DNA of 12,577 bases, from positions 1-12,577 of the forward strand of contig JACCYK010000659.1 of the NCBI GenBank assembly GCA_013696525.1. Reading direction: 5' to 3'. Below the pieces are notes generated by a model. The model was not told the origin of the DNA. It did not search any database and saw only the letters and a program-made list of their open reading frames with translations. Both the position numbers and the translations under genes were made by a program. The stretch comes from Chloroflexia bacterium. Lineage in GTDB: Bacteria; Chloroflexota; Chloroflexia; Thermomicrobiales; UBA6265. This document shows positions 7,265 to 12,577 of the stretch, piece after piece. Position 1 is the stretch's first letter. The number at the start of each line of letters is the position of its first letter.

Positions 7265-7780
7265 ATGCGGGTTCCTCGACAGATAACGTCATCGCGCTCC
7301 TCGACCACCACTCGGTACCGGCCTGACCGCTGGGACTATTCCGGCTGGAGTCACCAACCCGATCCCTTCGCGGTCAACCCGATCCGGCGGTCGGCCATCC
7401 TGGTCGTGGCCAGCGCCCTGGCCTTTTTCGGCCCCCTCATGCTGAACGGACCGGACGGCGCGATGACCATCATTGCCGGCGCCTGGCTGGGTCTGATCGG
7501 CCTCGCCTTTGGTATTCCCGTCCTCGTCCTCAGCCTCGGCGAAGAGCTCTACCGCCGGCTGATGGCGGACTTTCGGCCCGCGGTCGACCGGCTCGACCTC
7601 TCGCCCCGGATTCAGCATATCCTGGTTCGCCACGGCTACGAGTCGATCGCCGCCGTCGAGCAAGCACCCGACGCGGTCCTGCTCCTGCTCTCCAACATGG
7701 AGCAACGCGACATCCGCGACGTCCGGCGGGCGATCTCGCTCTGGCGATACCGAGCCTGGCAAGCGCAGGGATTTCCATAG
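7265..7780 (+). CDS. Two-TM membrane protein with RNA polymerase alpha-CTD-like helix-hairpin-helix domain
   Basis: This gene encodes 171 residues. ATG 7265 has AAAGGA about ten bases upstream, which is slightly long. The first 40 residues are Arg/Ser/Thr-rich and polar. Two hydrophobic helices follow, at about 43-61 (SAILVVASALAFFGPLML) and 67-90 (MTIIAGAWLGLIGLAFGIPVLVL), joined by a short NGPDGA turn. This is consistent with a hairpin that leaves both ends on one side. Residues about 107-158 (VDRLDLSPRIQHILVRHGYE, then SIAAVEQAPDAVLLLLSNM, then EQRDIRDVRRAI) follow the pattern of the RNA polymerase alpha C-terminal domain: L-x-L-S-x-R-x-x-x-x-L-x-x-x-G, then hydrophobics and a helix-hairpin-helix. 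I do not recognise the family; the domain assignment is pattern-based. It is followed by an lmo0937-type gene on the same strand after 120 bases. Confidence 0.75.
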   Translation: MRVPRQITSSRSSTTTRYRPDRWDYSGWSHQPDPFAVNPIRRSAILVVASALAFFGPLMLNGPDGAMTIIAGAWLGLIGLAFGIPVLVLSLGEELYRRLMADFRPAVDRLDLSPRIQHILVRHGYESIAAVEQAPDAVLLLLSNMEQRDIRDVRRAISLWRYRAWQAQGFP

Positions 7781-7900
7781 CCGGTAGGCGCCCTTGTTCG
7801 GTCCAACCCGCCCCCGCGCCAAGGCTTGGGGTTGTATGCTGGTGTCGCGGCGCGATCGCGAGCGGCGGACAGGCGCCGCCAAGCAGGTAGGAGGACCAGC

Positions 7901-8062
7901 ATGGCCATTTCGGGAATTCTTTGGATCGTCTTGGTGATTGTCCTCGTCGTGTGGTTGATCGGCTTGGTGACGCGAGTCGCCGGCGGTTTCATCAACCTGC
8001 TGCTGATCGTCGCCGTCGCGATCCTCGCCTACAACCTGCTCTCGGGACGCCGAAACCTGTAG
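7901..8062 (+). CDS. lmo0937-family small membrane protein (DUF5670-like)
   Basis: This 53-residue peptide starts at ATG 7901, with AGGAGG (7889-7894) six bases upstream. Two hydrophobic segments cover nearly the whole length: ISGILWIVLVIVLVVWLIGL (3-22) and FINLLLIVAVAILAYNLL (30-47), separated by VTRVAGG, with a basic end SGRRNL. This W-L-x-G-x-x-x-x-x-x-G-G-x-x-x-L-L-L-x-x-A layout is that of the lmo0937 family, whose function is unknown; members are often stress-associated. A TATGCT (7835-7840) could be a -10 but has no clear -35. The next gene, rex, is convergent, and the 92-base gap between them shows no strong terminator. Confidence 0.8.
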   Translation: MAISGILWIVLVIVLVVWLIGLVTRVAGGFINLLLIVAVAILAYNLLSGRRNL

Positions 8063-8154
8063 GTCGAGCACATCACGGTCACGCGGTGCAGCGGAGCAAC
8101 GGCGCTGACGGTCGGCGGGAACCGGCGGCGCCGCGGATGGTTGGCGGCCGGGCC

Positions 8155-8901
8155 TTAATCGTCTCGCTCGTCCAGGTAGTACGTCATGCTTTGCATCGCC
8201 CCCACCGGGTCGATCTCGCGCACGGTCACGTTGGCCGGCACCCGGAGCACGACGGTGGTGTAGTTCAACAACGCTCGGGCCCCGCCGGCGATCATGCGAT
8301 CGGCGACGTCTTGGGCGGCGCCGGTCCGGACCGCGATAATGCCGATCCGGATCTTCTCGGCGGCGACGATCTCGGTGATCCGCTCGACGGGCTGGACGGT
8401 CAGCTCATTGAACCGCTCGCCGGACCGCTCGCTGCTCGAGTCAAAGATGGCGGCGACGCGGAAGGCGGGCAGAAAACCCCGGTAGTGGGCGATCGCCCGG
8501 CCGAGATTGCCGAACCCGGCCAATGCCACATCCCACTGCCGATCAAGTTGCAGGATGCGGGAGATCGTCCCCGCCAGCAACTCGGTCGAGTAGCCCTTCC
8601 CCTGCTTGCCAAACTTCCCGAAATACGAGAGATCACGCCGGATCTGGGCGGCGGTGACGCCGATGTGCCGGGCTAGCTCATCGGAGGAGACGGACTCGAC
8701 GCCGCGATCCGCCAAGAGGCTCAAGGTCCGAACATAGACCGGCAAACGACGGATGACAATATCCGGAATACCGCCCGTGACCAGGTTGGAGGGACGGCTG
8801 GAAACACGGTTCCCGTTGCGATCGGCGAGTGGTGCCGCGCTCGTCCCGGTCTCCGCCGCGGGCTGTCGGTGTGACGGGTTGGATTCGCCTACAGTTGCCA
8901 T
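8155..8901 (-). CDS. rex: Redox-sensing transcriptional repressor Rex
   Basis: This gene encodes 248 residues. Rex represses fermentative and respiratory genes and leaves DNA when the NADH/NAD+ ratio rises. The N-terminal winged helix spans about residues 46-108 (IPDIVIRRLPVYVRTLSLL, then VSSDELARHIGVTAAQIRRD, then LSYFGKFGKQGKGYS, all family hallmarks). The C-terminal Rossmann NADH-binding domain has GFGNLGRA (129-136). Typical Rex proteins are about 210-215 residues; here a polar 45-residue N-terminal extension is added. I set the start at ATG 8901. The longer frame back to TTG 8988 is unlikely because that TTG lies in the -35 box of the promoter. The ribosome binding site is weak (GGA six bases before). 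Autoregulation is expected from the operator in its promoter. Confidence 0.93.
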   Translation of the reverse strand: MATVGESNPSHRQPAAETGTSAAPLADRNGNRVSSRPSNLVTGGIPDIVIRRLPVYVRTLSLLADRGVESVSSDELARHIGVTAAQIRRDLSYFGKFGKQGKGYSTELLAGTISRILQLDRQWDVALAGFGNLGRAIAHYRGFLPAFRVAAIFDSSSERSGERFNELTVQPVERITEIVAAEKIRIGIIAVRTGAAQDVADRMIAGGARALLNYTTVVLRVPANVTVREIDPVGAMQSMTYYLDERDD

Positions 8902-8941
8902 GTCGTTCCAATGCGCCGGCGCCGGAATCCCGTGACCGAAA

Positions 8942-8959
8942 TCGTGCCATATTTCACAA
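8942..8959 (-). promoter_or_regulatory. Rex operator (ROP) upstream of rex
   Basis: The minus strand reads TTGTGAAATATGGCACGA, which matches 15 of 18 positions of the palindromic Rex-type site TTGTGAAATATTTCACAA. It begins at the last base of the -10 hexamer and so covers the likely transcription start, an ideal place for repression. The consensus is recalled from known Rex regulons. Confidence 0.8.
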
Positions 8960-8988
8960 TTATCCGGCAGTACGGATGTGTCCGTCAA
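8959..8988 (-). promoter_or_regulatory. Sigma70-type promoter of rex
   Basis: TTGACG (8983-8988), an 18-base spacer and GATAAT (8959-8964) on the minus strand form a good promoter. Transcription would start near 8952, about 50 bases before ATG 8901. Confidence 0.75.
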
Positions 8989-9044
8989 ATTTCACCCGTC
9001 GTGGAGCGGTTGGGTAGTCAAGCCGGGCCGCCGCTCCGGCGTGG

Positions 9045-9629
9045 CTAGGAAAGCTCGTCGACAAAGAGGACGATCAGCCGGGCCGGGCCTTGGACACCGA
9101 CCGTGAGCACCCGCTCGATATCCGCCGTCCGGCTGGGACCGGTGACCAGCGTCGCGTAGGCGCCGCCAGGCCGCGCGGCGAGGGCGCGCAGCAGCGCCGC
9201 CGCCTGATCAAGTGACGGCACCAGTGTCGCCGTGCGGCAGACAATGACCTGGACCGCGACCAACATCCCAATCGCGCGATCAGGCAACGACGCTTCCGCC
9301 AGCAGGATCGACCCAGTCTCGGCAATCCCCGCCAGACCGAGACTAGCGCCGAACGGCGCCTCGCGCACCCGCGCCGCATCATCGGGCACCTCGGCGGCGA
9401 GATTGCGCCGATCGAGGCCCAGTTTGAGACTCGGCGCCGCCGCGATCAGCTCCGCCGAGACCGCGACGCGCTCGACGTCAAGCTCCGTGCCGAATCGACG
9501 GATGCGTGCCGCCGCCTCATCGCTGTCCGCGACCCGTTCGACGACGACACCGAGGTCAGCGGCGCGCTCGGAGAATTCCGATAGCAGCGAATCCGCCGAC
9601 GCTGGAATGAATTCCGCGCTGAGCACCAC
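9045..9629 (-). CDS. LUD domain protein (LutC/YkgG family)
   Basis: This gene encodes 194 residues. The start is GTG 9629 (a second GTG follows at once), with GAAAGG five bases upstream and an in-frame TGA just before that, so no longer form is possible. The LUD core is clear: RVAVSAELIAAAPSLKL, GASLGLAGIAETGSILLAEA (94-112), CRTATLVPSLDQAAALLRAL, and LVTGPSRTADIERVLTVGVQGP (161-182; the family usually has GVHGP, here Gln replaces His). LutC-type proteins are part of L-lactate oxidation complexes with LutA and LutB, but neither partner is seen here. The N-terminus is about 25-30 residues shorter than typical LutC (no ARDAILARIR-like first helix), and the start region lies inside an inverted repeat. 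It is downstream of and co-oriented with the dehydratase gene, with a 192-base gap. Its function is therefore uncertain. Confidence 0.82.
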   Translation of the reverse strand: MVLSAEFIPASADSLLSEFSERAADLGVVVERVADSDEAAARIRRFGTELDVERVAVSAELIAAAPSLKLGLDRRNLAAEVPDDAARVREAPFGASLGLAGIAETGSILLAEASLPDRAIGMLVAVQVIVCRTATLVPSLDQAAALLRALAARPGGAYATLVTGPSRTADIERVLTVGVQGPARLIVLFVDELS

Positions 9630-9644
9630 GAAGACCTTTCAGGA
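9613..9644 (+). repeat. Left arm of perfect 32-bp inverted repeat
   Basis: Bases 9613-9644 are the exact reverse complement of 9729-9760. This arm contains the ribosome binding site and the first codons (VVLSAE) of the minus-strand LUD gene. Confidence 0.9.
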
Positions 9645-9728
9645 CTGAATACGATGATTCCTCCGGAACCAAGGCGATTATTCCCGTTCAATGGAGCTTG
9701 ATGTTCGGAACACGCGAGTCGTCCTTAT

Positions 9729-9760
9729 TCCTGAAAGGTCTTCGTGGTGCTCAGCGCGGA
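9729..9760 (-). repeat. Right arm of perfect 32-bp inverted repeat
   Basis: This is the second arm, 84 bases from the first. Read on the plus strand it repeats the LUD start (AAGGTCTTCGTGGTGCTCAG) and then meets a TAG after seven codons. TCCAGCG recurs just outside both arms, suggesting a partly decayed longer duplication. The 84-base middle is about half A+T, against roughly one third in the neighbouring genes. Confidence 0.9.
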
Positions 9761-9821
9761 CTTTTAGTCCAGCGCCTCGACCAGGACGATTCGATGTTGT
9801 CTCAGTTTTCTCGATCTCGCG

Positions 9822-11429
9822 TTACAGCATCGCGCCCAGGATCCAGGGATTGAACTCCTCTTCCCCGACGCCGGCCGCCTCGCTCTTGCTCTGCTCACCG
9901 GAGGCGACCGCCAGGATCCTTTCGAAGATCTCCTGGCCGAGGTCATCCAGCGTCACGCCATCGAGGACGATGCCCGCGTTGATGTCCATATCCGACTCTT
10001 GGGCCGCGTACAACGTCGAGTTCGTGGCGATCTTGATTGACGGCGCTGGCTTGAACCCGAAGCAGGAGCCGCGACCGGTGGTGAAGACCACGATGTTACA
10101 GCCGCCGGCTACCTGGCCGGTGACCGAGACCGGATCGTAGCCGGGGGTGTCCATGTGGACGAAGCCCTTGCCGGTAATCCGCTCCGCGTAGCCGACGACC
10201 TGGTTCATAGGCGTGTTCCCAGCCTTGGCGATGGCGCCCAGCGACTTCTCGTAGATCGTGGTGAGGCCGCCCAGCTTGTTCCCTGGCGCCGGGTTATTAT
10301 CGATGCTGGCGCCGAACATTGCCGTGTAGCTTTCCCACCAATGGATCTTCTCGATCAGCTTCTCACCGACCGCTTGCTCCGCCGCCCGCCGGGTCAGCAA
10401 ATGCTCGCCGCCGTAGACCTCGGTCGTCTCGCCGAGGACGATGGTGCCGCCCTGGCGCACGATCTCGTCGCCCGCCTTGCCGAGCCCCGGGTTCGCGGTG
10501 ACGCCGGACCAGCCGTCGGAGCCGCCGCATTGCAGCGCCACGACCAGCTCGGAGGCCGGCACCTCCTCCCGCCGGGCCTGGTTGGCGATCGGCAGTAGCT
10601 CCTTAACCGCCTGGATGCCGGCCGCGATCGTGTTCAGCAGGCCGCCGTCTTGTTGGATGGTGAGCACGGTTGGCTGGCGCCCGTTGCCGAGCCCGGTGTT
10701 CGCGATCAGGTCCGCCGGCTGGTTGACCTCGCACCCCAAGCTCAGGATGACGTAGGCGCCGATATTCGGATGATCGACGATCCCGGCCATCGTCCGCTGC
10801 AACACGCCGAGATCGGAGGACCCGTAGTGTGAGCCGCAGCCGCCCTTGGTCGGGAACGGGATGACCTCGTCCACGTTCGGATACTGGGCCATCAGCTCCG
10901 GCTGGCTCCGGAAATACTCGGCCACCCGGCGCGTTGCCGTGGAGGAACAGTTCACGGAAGCCAGGATGGCGACATAGTTTCGGGTGCCGACCCGGCCGTC
11001 CTGCCGCCGGTAGCCCATGAAGGTTCGCCGCTCGGCCTCGGGCACGAAGTCAACCGGCTGGTACTCGGTGCAGTAGGCATAGTCGAGTTCAAGACCATCC
11101 CCGACCGAGAGGTTGTGGCTGTGGACGTGCGATCCAACCGCGATGTCCTGGGTGGCGAAGCCAATGATCTGTCCGTAGCGCCGGAGCTCGTCACCCTTCG
11201 CCACATCCCGTAACGCGATTTTGTGGCCGGGCGGAATCATCTGCGACACCCGAATCTCCCTCTCGCCGGTTTGCAGACGGGTCTTCGGCAAGAGCGGTTG
11301 CTTCGCGATCGCCACCGCATCGATCGGGTTGAGAATGATCGCCACCTCATTCAGCGCCACCGGTTCGGCCGGCGCCCGGCCCAGGAGCATCATCCCGCCG
11401 CTTGGTTTCGAAGTTGGAGTGCTTGCCAT
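9822..11429 (-). CDS. Altronate/galactarate dehydratase (UxaA/GarD family)
   Basis: This gene encodes 535 residues (UxaA is about 495, GarD about 523). The family is iron-dependent and dehydrates sugar acids (altronate or galactarate) to 2-keto-3-deoxy acids. An N-terminal SAF domain (about residues 33-107, INPIDAVAIAK-like, ending DIAVGSHVHSHNL) precedes the catalytic part, with MGYRRQDGRVGTRNYVAILA, NCSS (160-163), GGCGSHYG (196-203), GCEVNQ (232-237), QCGGSDGWSGVTANPGLG (300-317), NPAPGNKLGG (379-388) and TGRGSCFGFKPAPSIKIATN (451-470). The Cys residues in these motifs are likely metal ligands. Two ATGs are adjacent, at 11432 and 11429; I chose the second, which is six bases from GGAGG against three. 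No clear promoter pair is seen in the 218-base upstream gap, only a TATTAT -10-like hexamer (11505-11510). The exact substrate cannot be set between galactarate and altronate. Confidence 0.9.
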   Translation of the reverse strand: MASTPTSKPSGGMMLLGRAPAEPVALNEVAIILNPIDAVAIAKQPLLPKTRLQTGEREIRVSQMIPPGHKIALRDVAKGDELRRYGQIIGFATQDIAVGSHVHSHNLSVGDGLELDYAYCTEYQPVDFVPEAERRTFMGYRRQDGRVGTRNYVAILASVNCSSTATRRVAEYFRSQPELMAQYPNVDEVIPFPTKGGCGSHYGSSDLGVLQRTMAGIVDHPNIGAYVILSLGCEVNQPADLIANTGLGNGRQPTVLTIQQDGGLLNTIAAGIQAVKELLPIANQARREEVPASELVVALQCGGSDGWSGVTANPGLGKAGDEIVRQGGTIVLGETTEVYGGEHLLTRRAAEQAVGEKLIEKIHWWESYTAMFGASIDNNPAPGNKLGGLTTIYEKSLGAIAKAGNTPMNQVVGYAERITGKGFVHMDTPGYDPVSVTGQVAGGCNIVVFTTGRGSCFGFKPAPSIKIATNSTLYAAQESDMDINAGIVLDGVTLDDLGQEIFERILAVASGEQSKSEAAGVGEEEFNPWILGAML

Positions 11430-11647
11430 CATGTTCCTCCACTGCCGCTACCGGCCGGGCGGCGATCCCGGTCACCGGTTCGCTGACGAGCGCCTGTCCA
11501 CGAGATAATACGTTAGTTGGCAATCGCGGCGACATCGCGGACCGCACCCAGGGCAATCACAACAGCGGCGAGCAATGGCTAGCCAATGATTCTGGCTACT
11601 GAAGAGGTGGCTCTGGCGTCGATCTCGCCCGGAATGAGGCCGGCAGG

Positions 11648-12136
11648 CTAGCCCGGTGGCGGCTCCTCGACCTTGTCACCGAGCGGGCCGGATGATTGAC
11701 GGGCGCCAGGATGCGCGATCTCATCGGCGAAGGCCACGGCCTCGGCGATGGCCCGCTCACGAGGGAGGGCGCTGCCCGCCGAGAAGGCCGCCATGAATGC
11801 GTCCGCGCCGAGCGCCGTCCGGGCGCGAAGCTCACCACGCTCGTAGACGGCCCGCTCAGGCAATTTCCTCACTCGCTCGTCCTCACCGAGCATGGCATCG
11901 GCGGCTCCGAAGAGCCGGGCCGCCGCCTCCGACCGCTCGACCGCGGCGGCGACAACGGCCACGTCGGCGAGGGAGCCGGCGACGTCTTCCCAATCCCTCG
12001 CCGTCCATCGCGGCCCGAGACTCTCTTGGTGGGCAGCGGCGGCGCGGGTCTGATCACCGCGTTCGCTAGCGAGCAAGCCGAGGTAAGCGAGTGAATTGGA
12101 GACGCCCCAAGCGTCTCCCGCCAGGCGCTGCAACAC
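11648..12136 (-). pseudogene. Truncated TPR fragment of a large AfsR/LuxR-type regulator
   Basis: About 163 residues resemble the tetratricopeptide C-terminal region of large ATPase regulators (LuxR/AfsR style), for example LQRLAGDAWGVSNSLAYLGL, then HQESLGPRWTARDWEDVAGS, AARLFGAADAML and RERAIAEAVAFADEIA. Such proteins usually continue upstream with an ATPase and more repeats and often end with an HTH domain. Here both are missing: the match stops at about 12136 toward its N-terminus, and the end is a short PGARQSSGPLGDKVEEPPPG tail without a LTPRE-type HTH. The frame stays open upstream to an ATG at 12271, but those residues are antisense to the neighbouring oxidase fragment and look non-coding. 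I read it as a decayed remnant. Confidence 0.65.
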
Positions 12137-12143
12137 GACTCGA

Positions 12144-12577
12144 AGAACTGTGTTTGTGCCGTCGGAGCGCGTCGGCGAGCTGGTATTTTCAATCTTTGTC
12201 TGCTGGACGGGCAGCATCGAGGACGGGGAGCGGGCGCTGGCGCCGCCGCGGGCGTTGGCGACGCCGATCACCGAGGCGGTGAGCGCGATGCCGTACCCGG
12301 CAATCTACGACTTTACGGCCCAACAAGCCGAACCGCACGCGGCGTCGATCCGGATGATGTTCGCCGACGACCTGAGCGATGCGGCGCTCAACGCGGCACT
12401 GGCCGCCATGGAGCGGGCCGCCTCGCCATACTCAATCGTCCATTTCCGCGGCCTCGGCGGCGCGATGGCCCGTGTCGGCAACGACGCCACCGCGTTCGCT
12501 CACCGCGACCGGCGCTACTTCGTGGCGATCATCGGCATTTGGCTCGATGCTGCCGAGGACGCCGCTTTGCACGAGGG
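12144..12577 (+). pseudogene. C-terminal fragment of a FAD-linked (BBE-type) oxidoreductase, continues past window
   Basis: The frame (codons at 12303, 12306 and so on) is open from 12087 and runs off the end. Recognisable oxidase sequence begins near FVPSERVGELVFSIFVCWTG (about 12153), then EDGERAL, MPYPAIYDFT, MMFADDLSDAALNAALAAME, RGLGGAMARV, DATAFAHRDRRYF and IWLDAAEDAA. This is the substrate-binding and C-terminal half of FAD/berberine-bridge-type oxidases. The N-terminal FAD-binding (PCMH) half is absent; the sequence to the left is a TPR fragment on the other strand. There is no convincing ribosome binding site, although a GTG at 12150 could in principle start it. The C-terminal end lies outside the window, so whether it is truly dead is not certain. 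Confidence 0.65.

Noticed and set aside
7255..7326. Small 23-codon ORF overlapping the start of the membrane protein gene
   Set aside because: Its ribosome binding site would be one base from the ATG, and the overlapping longer frame has clear TM and domain content.
8902..8988. Longer Rex N-terminus starting at TTG 8988
   Set aside because: That codon is part of the -35 box and the added residues would be encoded by the promoter and operator.

Overview
The window is a G+C-rich bacterial chromosome segment. Its gene set looks most like the Thermomicrobia branch of Chloroflexota: a small Cys-rich secreted protein with a Tat-type leader opening with MDDQRFDRL, a Rex repressor, double-PRC-barrel and lmo0937-type stress proteins, a mycothiol-type alcohol dehydrogenase, and fragments of a large TPR regulator and a BBE-type flavin oxidase. 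The lineage call is inference from protein style; there is no rRNA or other marker gene.

Layout, left to right. The window opens inside mutS (+), which has the clamp and ATPase domains but lacks its N-terminus. A convergent Cys-rich Tat-exported protein (-) follows, then a divergent double PRC-barrel protein (+). A strong hairpin separates that from a convergent zinc alcohol dehydrogenase (-). Divergent from the dehydrogenase, with a good sigma70-type promoter, is a 787-residue ORF (+) that joins a small HAD phosphatase domain in frame to a complete 3-phosphoglycerate dehydrogenase (SerA). After a structured 282-base gap come a two-TM protein with an alpha-CTD-like helix-hairpin-helix tail (+) and a 53-residue lmo0937-family membrane peptide (+). 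Then rex (-) has its own promoter overlapped by a near-consensus Rex operator, which implies autoregulation by NADH/NAD+. To its right are a solo LUD (LutC-type) protein (-) and an altronate/galactarate dehydratase (-). A perfect 32-bp inverted repeat lies between these two, and one arm contains the ribosome binding site and start codon of the LUD gene. The last kilobase holds two head-to-head gene fragments, a TPR regulator piece (-) and the C-terminal half of a flavin oxidase (+), that meet at an abrupt breakpoint.

Most genes are single housekeeping or stress units with individual promoters, not one large operon. Redox and carbon themes recur: Rex, the formaldehyde/alcohol dehydrogenase, SerA, LUD and sugar-acid dehydratase. 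I see no complete mobile element, CRISPR array, tRNA or rRNA. The features most worth a second look are the HAD-SerA fusion with its internal start site, the membrane-tethered alpha-CTD-like protein, the 32-bp inverted repeat at the LUD start, the Rex operator, and the rearrangement scar at the right end. All intergenic gaps are under 300 bases.
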